Shown here in pieces: positions 48,031-55,422 of a stretch of 64,000 nt of DNA. The DNA comes from Nonomuraea rhodomycinica. Lineage in GTDB: Bacteria > Actinomycetota > Actinomycetes > Streptosporangiales > Streptosporangiaceae. The notes under the pieces were generated by a model. The model was not told the DNA's origin and did not search any database. It saw only the letters and a list, made by a program, of their open reading frames with translations. The translations under genes and the position numbers were made by a program. How positions within the stretch are numbered: the stretch's first letter is position 1; every line of letters starts with the position of its first letter. The DNA lies in the NCBI RefSeq assembly GCF_013363995.1, contig NZ_JABWGO010000011.1, positions 248,001 to 312,000 on the forward strand, written 5' to 3'.

Positions 48031-49046
48031 CGACGATGACGAAGGCGGCGGTGTTCGGCACCGGTTCGTGGGGCACCACGTTCGCGATGATCCTGGCCGA
48101 GGCCGGCAACGAGACCACGCTGTGGGGGCGCCGGCCGGAGCTGGTCGCGGCGATCGACAGCACCCACACCAACCTCGACTACCTGCCCGGCGTGGCGCTG
48201 CCCACCTCGCTGCGGGCGACGACCGACCCGGCCGAGGCGCTGGACGGCGCCGACTTCGTGGTGCTGGCCGTGCCGTCGCAGTCGCTGCGGGCCAACCTGG
48301 CGGTCTGGCGCGAGCACATCCCGCCGGACGCGATCCTGGTCAGCCTGATGAAGGGCATCGAGCTCGGCACCACCAAGCGGATGAGCGAGGTCATCCGCGA
48401 GGTCGCGGGCGCGGCCGAGGACCGCGTCGCGGTCGTCTCCGGCCCCAACCTGGCCAAGGAGATCGCCCAGCGCCAGCCCGCGGCGACCGTCGTGGCCTGC
48501 GCCGACGAGGCCGTGGCCGCGCGGCTGCAGAAGGCCTGCCACCTGCCGCCGTGGTTCCGCCCGTACACCAACCACGACGTGGTGGGCGTGGAGCTGGGCG
48601 GCGCGGTCAAGAACGTCATCGCCCTGGCCGTCGGCGTCGCCGCGGGCATGGGCATGGGCGACAACGTGGGCGCCATGCTCATGACCAGGGGCCTGGCCGA
48701 GATCTCCCGCCTGGGGGCGGCGCTCGGGGCCGACCCGCACACGTTCGCCGGGCTGGCCGGCATGGGCGACCTCGTGGCGACCTGCACCTCGCCGCTGTCG
48801 CGCAACCGCACCTTCGGCGAGCGCCTGGGCCGCGGCATGACGCTGGAGGAGGTCGTCGCGGCCACCCGGCAGACCGCCGAGGGCGTCAAGTCGTGCGAGT
48901 CGGTGCTGGAGCTGGCCAGGAAGCACGACGTCGAGATGCCGATCACCGAGGTCGTCGTGGGCGTCGTCCACGACGGCATGTCGCCCAGCGAGGCGGGCAT
49001 GCTGCTGATGTCCCGCTCACCCAAGCCCGAGCGGTACGGTGTCTGA
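48027..49046 (+). CDS. gpsA: Glycerol-3-phosphate dehydrogenase [NAD(P)+]
   Basis: The product is 339 aa from the GTG that overlaps the plsC stop (GTGA); an ATG at 48036 is an alternative. It has the Rossmann motif AVFGTGSWGTTFA, the SGPNLAKEIA block, and the catalytic Lys in ELGGAVKNVIALA. It reduces dihydroxyacetone phosphate to glycerol-3-phosphate for phospholipid synthesis. Confidence 0.95.
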   Translation: MTTMTKAAVFGTGSWGTTFAMILAEAGNETTLWGRRPELVAAIDSTHTNLDYLPGVALPTSLRATTDPAEALDGADFVVLAVPSQSLRANLAVWREHIPPDAILVSLMKGIELGTTKRMSEVIREVAGAAEDRVAVVSGPNLAKEIAQRQPAATVVACADEAVAARLQKACHLPPWFRPYTNHDVVGVELGGAVKNVIALAVGVAAGMGMGDNVGAMLMTRGLAEISRLGAALGADPHTFAGLAGMGDLVATCTSPLSRNRTFGERLGRGMTLEEVVAATRQTAEGVKSCESVLELARKHDVEMPITEVVVGVVHDGMSPSEAGMLLMSRSPKPERYGV

Positions 49047-49112
49047 CCATTGCGGACATCACCGGCGTGCTTGGCTCGCTGTAGTGGGGACACGCCGGTA
49101 GATTCGGACGTC

Positions 49113-50210
49113 ATGAGCAAGCCACGCGTCGCCGTCGTTTTCGGGGGTCGCAATTCCGAGCACGCCGTCTCCCTGATGGGGGCGGGCAGCGTGCTGGAGG
49201 CGATCGACAAGGACAAGTACGAGGTGATCCCCATCGGGATCGCCCAGGACGGCAGGTGGGTGCTCGCCGCGGCCGGCCAGCGGTTCGCCATCGAGGAGGG
49301 TGAGCTGCCCAGCGTCGACACCTCCGGCGCCGCGCTGGCGCTGCCGCCCGGCCAGGGCTCGATCGTCGCCTACGACCCGGGCAGCATCCCGGTCGAGCTG
49401 GGCACGGTGGACGTGGTGTTCCCGGTGATGCACGGGCCGTTCGCCGAGGACGGCACCATCCAGGGGCTGCTGGAGATGGCCGGCGTGCGCTACGTCGGCT
49501 CCGGGGTGCTGGCCAGCGCCGTCGGCATGGACAAGGCGTACATGAAGACCGTCATGGCGGCGGCCGGGCTGCCGATCGAGCGTTACCTGGTGGTGCGCGA
49601 CCGCGACTGGCGGCTCGACCGGGAGCGGGTGCTGAAGGAGGCCGAGGAGCAGCTCGGCTGGCCCGTGTTCGTCAAGCCGGCCCGGGCCGGCTCCTCCCAG
49701 GGCATCTCCAAGGCCCACGACCGGGCGACGCTCGCCGAGGCGGTCGAGGAGGCCCGGCGGCACGACCCCAAGGTGCTGGTCGAGGCGGCGGTGACCGGGC
49801 GCGAGGTCGAGTGCGCGGTGCTCGAGTCGCTCGGCGACGAGCCGCCGCGGGCGTCGCGGCCCGGCGAGGTGAAGGTCGAGGGCGGCCAGGAGTTCTTCGA
49901 CTTCGAGGCCAAGTACTACCCCGACCAGATGTCGCTGACCGTGCCCGCCGACCTGCCGGGCGAGGTGGCGGAGGAACTGCGGGCGATGGCCGTGCGGGCG
50001 TTCGAGGCGCTGGAGTGCGAAGGGCTCGCGCGGGTCGACTTCTTCTACACGCCCGACGGGCGCATCGTCTTCAACGAGATCAACACGATGCCCGGGTTCA
50101 CGTCGCTGTCGGTGGCGCCGCAGCTGTGGGCCGCGTCGGGGATGAGCTACCCGGAGCTGGTGGACCATCTGGTGCAGCTCGCCCTGGACCGGCCGGCCGG
50201 GCTGCGCTGA
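49113..50210 (+). CDS. ddl: D-alanine--D-alanine ligase
   Basis: The product is 365 aa from the ATG at 49113. It has an ATP-grasp fold: N-terminal VVFGGRNSEHAVSLMGAGS, VMHGPFAEDGTIQGLLEM, the ATP-binding VFVKPARAGSSQGISK, and the C-terminal metal-binding NEINTMPGFTSLSVAP. It makes the D-Ala-D-Ala end of peptidoglycan precursors. The loop residues match ordinary Ddl; I see no sign of a VanA-type D-lactate ligase. It forms a run with plsC-gpsA 66 bases upstream. Confidence 0.95.
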   Translation: MSKPRVAVVFGGRNSEHAVSLMGAGSVLEAIDKDKYEVIPIGIAQDGRWVLAAAGQRFAIEEGELPSVDTSGAALALPPGQGSIVAYDPGSIPVELGTVDVVFPVMHGPFAEDGTIQGLLEMAGVRYVGSGVLASAVGMDKAYMKTVMAAAGLPIERYLVVRDRDWRLDRERVLKEAEEQLGWPVFVKPARAGSSQGISKAHDRATLAEAVEEARRHDPKVLVEAAVTGREVECAVLESLGDEPPRASRPGEVKVEGGQEFFDFEAKYYPDQMSLTVPADLPGEVAEELRAMAVRAFEALECEGLARVDFFYTPDGRIVFNEINTMPGFTSLSVAPQLWAASGMSYPELVDHLVQLALDRPAGLR

Positions 50211-50257
50211 CCGGGGGACTGCTCGGACGCGACCTGACTGATCGGGCCCGCACGGTA

Positions 50258-50683
50258 CTACTTGGGCGTGACCTGGCTGATCGGGCCCGAGAGGTCGGCG
50301 AGCACCTGGGGCGCCACGTGCGTCCCGGCGATCGTCGCCTCCACGTACAGCGGGGCCGCGACGGCGGTGTAGAGCGTGGGCTTGTCGGGGTCGGCGAACC
50401 AGCCGACCCCGTCGATCTCCTGGAGCTGGTCGGTCGGCGCCATCCGGGCCGGCCGCGGCACGCCGCACCGCAGCGCGATCTCCCCGTCGCCCCAGACGGC
50501 CACGTAGGGCGACTCGGGCACGGACGTGCCGCGTCCGGCGCCGTCCAGCGTGCGGGGCAGCAGCCCGGACAGCCGCTGACAGGCCGTGGCCGCCTCGCCC
50601 CGCGGGGTGGGCGGCTCGACCTGGACGGCGCCGCACGCGGCGAGCGCGAGCAACAGCAGCATCGAGAGGGCGGCGGCACGCAT
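50258..50683 (-). CDS. DUF3515-type lipoprotein
   Basis: The 141-aa product has a lipoprotein signal (LLLLALAACG) that places Cys17 at the processed N-terminus. The mature part has three further Cys-free beta-rich segments plus the AATACQRL and ALRCGVPRP motifs with two conserved Cys, as in the DUF3515 family. This family is regularly found between ddl and thiL in actinobacteria. The function is unknown; it sits outside the membrane. It is convergent with ddl. Confidence 0.85.
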   Translation of the reverse strand: MRAAALSMLLLLALAACGAVQVEPPTPRGEAATACQRLSGLLPRTLDGAGRGTSVPESPYVAVWGDGEIALRCGVPRPARMAPTDQLQEIDGVGWFADPDKPTLYTAVAAPLYVEATIAGTHVAPQVLADLSGPISQVTPK

Positions 50684-50713
50684 GGACGGCGAGTTCTCCC
50701 GGAAAGATCTACC

Positions 50714-50947
50714 TCAGATGTGCACGATCGGGCATGTCAGGGTCCGAGTGATCCCCTCGACGCCCTGGATCTGGGCCACGACGAGTTTGCCCAGTTCGTC
50801 GACGTTCCGTGCCTCGGCCCGCACGATCACATCGTACGGTCCCGTCACGTCCTCGGCCTGCGTGACTCCGGGGATGCCGGAGATCTCCGCGGCCACGCTC
50901 GCCGCCTTGCCGACTTCGGTCTGAATAAGGATGTAGGCCTGCACCAT
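50714..50947 (-). CDS. Stand-alone Lrp/AsnC ligand-binding (RAM) protein
   Basis: The product is 77 aa from the ATG at 50947, behind GGGAGG. It contains only the Lrp C-terminal alpha-beta sandwich (VQAYILIQTEVGKAASVAAE, GPYDVIVRAEA, ITRTLTCPIVHI) and no DNA-binding domain. Such single-domain proteins may bind amino acids or join full Lrp proteins. It is divergent from thiL and is read in the same direction as the DUF3515 gene. Confidence 0.9.
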   Translation of the reverse strand: MVQAYILIQTEVGKAASVAAEISGIPGVTQAEDVTGPYDVIVRAEARNVDELGKLVVAQIQGVEGITRTLTCPIVHI

Positions 50948-50994
50948 TACGTCCTCCCGGGCGATTGGATCACGCCGAAGGGCCACCGTACCCT

Positions 50995-51969
50995 GTGTGG
51001 GTCAGGAGGTGTGTCATCAGAGTCGGAGATCTCGGCGAATTCGGAGCGGTAAGTCGTATTTCCGGACGTCTGCCGCAAGGAGCCAGTGTTCTGCTCGGAC
51101 CGGGCGACGATGCCGCCATGGTGAGTGCGCCGGACGGGCGCGTCGTGGTGTCAACGGACCTCTTGCTTGAGGGTAGGCACTTTCGCCGCGATTGGTCCAG
51201 CGGCTACGACGTCGGCCGCAAGGCCGCGGCGCAGAACCTCGCCGACATCGCCGCCATGGGCGCCGTTCCGACCTCTCTGGTGGTCGGGCTGGGCATCCCG
51301 GCGGATCTGCCGGTCGACTGGCTCGACGCGCTGACCGACGGGTTCCGCGACGAGTGCGCGGTCGTGGGGGCGAGCGTGGTCGGGGGCGACATCGCGCGCA
51401 GCGACCTGGTCGTGCTCGGCGTGACGGCGCTGGGCGACCTGGGCGGACGGCCTCCCGTGACCCGGTCGGGGGCGCGTCCCGGCCAGGTGGTGGCCGTGGC
51501 GGGGCGGCTGGGGCACGCCGCGGCGGGCCTGGCCCTGCTGGAGGCCGGCCGGGAGGTCCCGCGTGACGCGGGGGCGCTGTTCGAGGCGGTGGAGGCGCAC
51601 CGGCGGCCGTGCCCGCCGTACGCGTGCGGGCCGGAGGCGGCGCGGCTGGGCGCCACCGCGATGCTCGACGTCAGCGACGGGCTCCTGCAGGACCTGGGGC
51701 ATCTCGCGCGGGCCGGCGGGGTGCGGGTGGAGCTGGACCCGGACGCCTTCACGGTGGGGGAGCCGGTGGCCGCCGCCGCCAAGGAGCTCGGGGCCGATCC
51801 CGTCGACTGGGTGCTCACGGGCGGTGAGGACCACGCGCTCGCGGCCGTGTTCCCCGCCGGGGTGGCGCTGGGGGACGCGTGGCAGGTCGTGGGGGCCGTC
51901 GTGGAGGGTGAGGGCGTCGCCGTACGGGGCCGTGACGTGGGGCGCGGCGGCTGGGATCACTTTCAGTAA
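50995..51969 (+). CDS. thiL: Thiamine-monophosphate kinase
   Basis: ThiL phosphorylates thiamine monophosphate to thiamine diphosphate. Motifs of the PurM-like fold are GELGEFG-like DLGEFGAVSRI at the N-terminus, LGPGDDAAMV, STDLLLEGRHFRRDWS, GRKAAAQNLADIAAMGA, VGGDIARSD and DVSDGLLQDL. The coordinates use the in-frame GTG at 50995. However, AGGAGG at 51004-51009 lies downstream of that codon, and the first codon at normal spacing after it is ATC (51016). Homologous sequence also begins there, so the true start is uncertain. Confidence 0.92.
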   Translation: MWVRRCVIRVGDLGEFGAVSRISGRLPQGASVLLGPGDDAAMVSAPDGRVVVSTDLLLEGRHFRRDWSSGYDVGRKAAAQNLADIAAMGAVPTSLVVGLGIPADLPVDWLDALTDGFRDECAVVGASVVGGDIARSDLVVLGVTALGDLGGRPPVTRSGARPGQVVAVAGRLGHAAAGLALLEAGREVPRDAGALFEAVEAHRRPCPPYACGPEAARLGATAMLDVSDGLLQDLGHLARAGGVRVELDPDAFTVGEPVAAAAKELGADPVDWVLTGGEDHALAAVFPAGVALGDAWQVVGAVVEGEGVAVRGRDVGRGGWDHFQ

Positions 51970-52095
51970 CGAGATGTCCCGATTTGCAGGAAAATTTCCC
52001 ACTATGAGATGTGACTCACGGGAATGCTGGGACAAAGTCGTAGCGAAGGTGTTATGAAGATTGGCGGCCATCGTAACCGGCAAGAAAGGGCTGCC

Positions 52096-53991
52096 ATGGG
52101 CCGCCACACAGGTGGAGCCGACGACGCGAGCGAACGGGGGAACGGCACGTCCGACGACTCTCACGACGAGGACTTCGGGCTCGCCGACCGCGCCGCGCAG
52201 TGGGCCGCCGCGCCGGATCCGACCACCAAGAGCTCCTTCTGGGACACCGATGACGAGCCGGCCGAGCGGGCCGAGCGGGCCGAGCCGCCCGGCTGGCCGG
52301 AGCTGCCGGACCAGGCCGGAGTGACGGGCCAGTGGGCGCCGATGCCCCAGCGGGACCCCGGCGCCGCCGTCCGTCCGCCGGAGAAGGACCCGTTCGAGAC
52401 CACCGGCGCCTTCCAGCCGCCGCCCTCACGGTCCCGCGCCGGCTCCGGGCCGGCCGCCGACCAGCCGTTCGAGACGACCGGCGCCTTCGCGCGCCCCGCC
52501 CACTGGGACGAGCCCGGGCAGGGCGGCGAGGTCGGCGACAGCACCCAGACCTTCGGCATGCCGGGGGACTTCGGCGGCGACGGTCCCTCGGGGCCGCGGA
52601 CGTCGGGCGGCGACGGGCCGTCCGGCACGCGCGTCTTCAGCGGCAGGAGCGCGCCCATCCGACGCGCGTTCGAGGACGGCAGGCCCTCCTCGACCCCCGG
52701 CTTCGTGGGCGACGACCCGTTCGGCGGCGACCGGTCGTCCGGCCCGCGGGGCTTCGGCGACGACGGGCCCTCGGGACCCCACGCCTTCGGCTCGGCCGAG
52801 ACCCACGTGTTCGGCGAGCGGCCGCAGGCGTCCGGACCGGCTGAGAGCCAGGCCTTCGGCGACGGGCCGCAGGGGCGCGGCGCCGACGCCACGCAGATGT
52901 TCGGCCAGGACCCGCTCTCCGAGCAGACCCGCGCCCAGTCCCCGCCGGCCGGGCCGCCCGAGCCGGGCGACATCAAGGTGTTCGGCAGCCCGACCATGGT
53001 CGACGCCCAGGCTCCGGCGTGGTCGGAGGGCGCCGACAACGGCTTCCTGGGCTCCGGCTGGTCGGGCGACGAGCCCGGCGGCGACCGGGACGGCGGGCGT
53101 GACGGCGACCCGGAGCCGCGCCGCCGCGGGCGCCGCAAGTCCTCCTCCGACGACGCCGACCCGTACGCCGAACCGCCGGCCAGGAACCGGGGCCGTCTCG
53201 CGCTGCTCTCGGTGGCCGCCGTCGCCGTCGTGCTCGGCGGCACCGTGGCGGGCGTGAAGCTGATGAGCGGATCGTCGCAGCCGTCCGGCTGCCCCGCCGA
53301 CGGCTGCGCCGCCGTACAGGCGACGAACCAGCCGGGCCCGCAGGGCTCGCAGCCCGCCGAGGAGGAGAGCGAGGAGCCGGCGGAGGACGAGACCGAGGAG
53401 CCGTCGCCGACGGACGAGCCCACGGCCGACAAGACGCAGCCCGCCGGCACGCCGGGCCCGCAGACCACGACGAGCGTCCGCACGCCGCGCCGGTCCGCCA
53501 CGCCCGAGGCGAAGCCGACCAGGACCAAGAAGGCGGTCAAGCCCACGCAGGAGCCGCTGCCGACTCCCACCGAGGAGACCGCGCTGGAGACCCCGTCCGA
53601 GGAGCCCAGCACGATCACGGTCACCGACCCCGCCGACAACGCGACGGGCAACCCCGTCCCCACCGCCACCGAGACGGCGGGGCCCAGCGGCGGCTCGGTG
53701 AGCGTCGGCTTCGACGTGGTCCGCCAGCGGCTCACCGGCTACACCGCCCACCTGGACGTGGTCAACTCCTCGCCGCAGGCGCTCAAGTCGCTCACCGTGT
53801 CGGTGCCGGTGAAGGGCCGGGTGCTGAACCTGACGGGCGCCGAGTACACGCAGGACGGCGATCTGCTGATCATCGACCTGCCGGACACGCTGGCGGAGGG
53901 CGGCTCGACCGCGATCACCTTCACCGCGACCGGCCGCGCCGCCGAGCCGGAGAACTGCGGTCTCGTGGGCGGCGACTGCGCCGTCAGCTAG
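52096..53991 (+). CDS. Membrane-anchored protein with disordered repeats and a C-terminal beta domain
   Basis: The product is 631 aa from the ATG at 52096, behind AAAGGG; an ATG at 52054 is in frame. Residues about 1-360 are Gly/Pro/Asp-rich and cytoplasmic by prediction, with recurring PFETTGAF (twice) and xxFG-type units (THVFGER, SQAFGDG, TQMFGQD). One membrane helix (LALLSVAAVAVVLGGTVAGV) lies near 390. A Glu/Thr/Pro-rich stalk follows, then a 100-residue beta-rich domain (about 535-631) resembling a carbohydrate-binding or DUF-type sandwich. The function is unknown; envelope location is inferred. Confidence 0.75.
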   Translation: MGRHTGGADDASERGNGTSDDSHDEDFGLADRAAQWAAAPDPTTKSSFWDTDDEPAERAERAEPPGWPELPDQAGVTGQWAPMPQRDPGAAVRPPEKDPFETTGAFQPPPSRSRAGSGPAADQPFETTGAFARPAHWDEPGQGGEVGDSTQTFGMPGDFGGDGPSGPRTSGGDGPSGTRVFSGRSAPIRRAFEDGRPSSTPGFVGDDPFGGDRSSGPRGFGDDGPSGPHAFGSAETHVFGERPQASGPAESQAFGDGPQGRGADATQMFGQDPLSEQTRAQSPPAGPPEPGDIKVFGSPTMVDAQAPAWSEGADNGFLGSGWSGDEPGGDRDGGRDGDPEPRRRGRRKSSSDDADPYAEPPARNRGRLALLSVAAVAVVLGGTVAGVKLMSGSSQPSGCPADGCAAVQATNQPGPQGSQPAEEESEEPAEDETEEPSPTDEPTADKTQPAGTPGPQTTTSVRTPRRSATPEAKPTRTKKAVKPTQEPLPTPTEETALETPSEEPSTITVTDPADNATGNPVPTATETAGPSGGSVSVGFDVVRQRLTGYTAHLDVVNSSPQALKSLTVSVPVKGRVLNLTGAEYTQDGDLLIIDLPDTLAEGGSTAITFTATGRAAEPENCGLVGGDCAVS

Positions 53992-53999
53992 CGCCTCCC

Positions 54000-54027
54000 G
54001 GGCGGGCGCCCGCCACGGCGCCCGCCC
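54000..54027 (+). terminator. Hairpin between the membrane protein and thiD
   Basis: A perfect 11-bp stem pairs 54000-54010 with 54017-54027 over a 6-nt loop, 9 bases beyond the upstream stop codon. There is no T-run. Confidence 0.65.
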
Positions 54028-54050
54028 GCGCGCGATGGTTGGATGGGGGC

Positions 54051-54845
54051 ATGACCGCTACGACCCCTCCGCGCGTGCTGACCGTCGCCGGATCCGACTC
54101 CGGCGGCGGGGCGGGCATCCAGGCCGACCTGAAGACCATGCTGGCCCTGGGCGTCCACGGCATGAGTGTGATCGCCGCCGTGACGGCGCAGAACTCCCTC
54201 GGCGTCCAGGGTTACTGGGAGCTGCCCGCCGAGGCCGTGCGCGCCCAGCTCGACTCCGTGCTCGGCGACATCGGCGCGCAGGCGGTCAAGACGGGCATGC
54301 TCGCCTCGCCCGAGCTGGTCGAGACCGTGGCCGCGAGGCTCGGCGCGTACGAGGCGCCGGTCGTGGTCGATCCCGTGGGCGTCTCCAAGCACGGCGATTC
54401 CCTGCTCGCGCCCGAGGCCGTGGACACGATGCGCACCCGGCTGCTGCCCGTCGCCACCGTCGTCACCCCCAACCTGTGGGAGGTCGAGCAGCTCACCTCG
54501 GTCAAGGTCGAGGACGAGGACGACCTGCGGCGGGCCGCCGACGCGATCCTGGAGCTGGGGCCCGCCTGGGTACTGGTCAAGGGCGGCCACCTGCCGGGCG
54601 AGCCGGTGGACCTGCTGACCGACGGCACGCGTGAGTACCGCTTCACCGCCGAGCGGCTCGACAACCGCCACACCCACGGCACCGGCTGCACGCTCGCCTC
54701 GGCGATCGCCTCCCACCTGGCGATGGGCGAGGACGTGCCGGGCGCGGTGGGCAAGGCCAAGGAGTACGTCACGGGCGCGATCCGGCGCGGCTTCCCCCTG
54801 GGCGCGGGCATCGGCCCCGTGGACCACGCCTGGCAGTGGCGCTGA
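54051..54845 (+). CDS. thiD: Hydroxymethylpyrimidine (phosphate) kinase
   Basis: The product is 264 aa from the ATG at 54051, behind GGGGG. The ribokinase-like motifs are TVAGSDSGGGAGIQADLKT at the N-terminus, KTGMLAS, VVDPVGVSKHGDSLL, TPNLWEVEQLT, and HTHGTGCTLASAIASHLA with the catalytic Asp position replaced by the family-typical GTGCT block. It phosphorylates HMP and HMP-P in thiamine synthesis. With thiL 2 kb upstream it gives two thiamine genes here; no TPP riboswitch is seen before either. Confidence 0.95.
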   Translation: MTATTPPRVLTVAGSDSGGGAGIQADLKTMLALGVHGMSVIAAVTAQNSLGVQGYWELPAEAVRAQLDSVLGDIGAQAVKTGMLASPELVETVAARLGAYEAPVVVDPVGVSKHGDSLLAPEAVDTMRTRLLPVATVVTPNLWEVEQLTSVKVEDEDDLRRAADAILELGPAWVLVKGGHLPGEPVDLLTDGTREYRFTAERLDNRHTHGTGCTLASAIASHLAMGEDVPGAVGKAKEYVTGAIRRGFPLGAGIGPVDHAWQWR

Positions 54846-54882
54846 CCGGCCTCAGCACGCGATACGACGCCTGCCCGGGCAT

Positions 54883-54970
54883 GACGCGCGAGGCCCGGGC
54901 GAGAGGCGGGGCCTGGTATTGACGCGCGAGGCCCGGGCGGAGGCGGGGTAGGACGCGCGAGGCCCGGGCG
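54883..54970. repeat. Three 19-bp direct repeats
   Basis: The 19-mer starting GACGCGCGAGGCCCGGGCG occurs without mismatch at 54883-54901, 54921-54939 and 54952-54970. Spacing between starts is 38 and 31 bases. Each contains CCCGGG. They fill the gap between thiD and the rpmB terminator and encode nothing credible. Confidence 0.8.
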
Positions 54971-54989
54971 CGGGGCCGGGCATGACGAA

Positions 54990-55019
54990 AGCCCGCCGCT
55001 CGGCCGGGAGCGGCGGGCT
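54990..55019 (-). terminator. rpmB terminator
   Basis: A perfect 11-bp stem pairs 54990-55000 with 55009-55019 around an 8-nt loop. Read on the minus strand it ends in TTT. It also faces thiD, so it may act in both directions. Confidence 0.75.
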
Positions 55020-55036
55020 TGTCGCGAGACTCGAAG

Positions 55037-55222
55037 CTAGCGGGAGACCTTGCCCGCCTTGATGCACGAGGTGCACACGTTCAGCTTCTTCGGCGTGCCG
55101 CCGACGACCGCGCGAACCGTCTGGATGTTGGGGTTCCAACGACGACGGGTGCGGCGGTGCGAGTGGGACACGTTGTTGCCGAAGATCGGGCCCTTGCGGC
55201 AGACATCGCAGACGGAAGCCAC
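55037..55222 (-). CDS. rpmB: 50S ribosomal protein L28 (zinc-binding form)
   Basis: The product is 61 aa from the GTG at 55222, behind AAGGAG. L28 signatures are CDVCRKGPIFGNNVSHSHRR, then RRWNPNIQTVRAVVGG. Two CxxC pairs (CDVC, CTSC) mark it as the C+ zinc-ribbon paralogue. In actinobacteria with two L28 genes, the C+ form is used when zinc is plentiful. No Zur-type box was recognised upstream. Confidence 0.96.
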   Translation of the reverse strand: MASVCDVCRKGPIFGNNVSHSHRRTRRRWNPNIQTVRAVVGGTPKKLNVCTSCIKAGKVSR

Positions 55223-55422
55223 GGTATCGCTCCTTAAAACAGTCGATGTAGCCCTGTCCGCTGATGCTTGTCGGGCGGAGGGCATGCCGGGACAACCGGC
55301 CAGCCAGACGAGGATATCCGATCCGCACCACCAGGTGCGAACTCGCGCCACTGGACGAGGACGGATGCGGCGATATCCTCCTTCTTTAACCGTAGCGCAC
55401 TCGAGAGGGCGGAGCGTCGCGT

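Noticed and set aside
49113..50210. Vancomycin-resistance type D-Ala-D-Lac ligase
   Set aside because: It sits in the housekeeping gpsA-ddl context with ordinary Ddl motifs and no vanH or vanX neighbour.
54000..54050. Possible TPP riboswitch before thiD
   Set aside because: Only a simple hairpin is present; the conserved CUGAGA and ACCUGA blocks of the THI box are missing. The same holds before thiL.
54883..54970. CRISPR-like repeats
   Set aside because: There are only three copies, spacers are 19 and 12 bases and GC-rich, and no cas gene is nearby.
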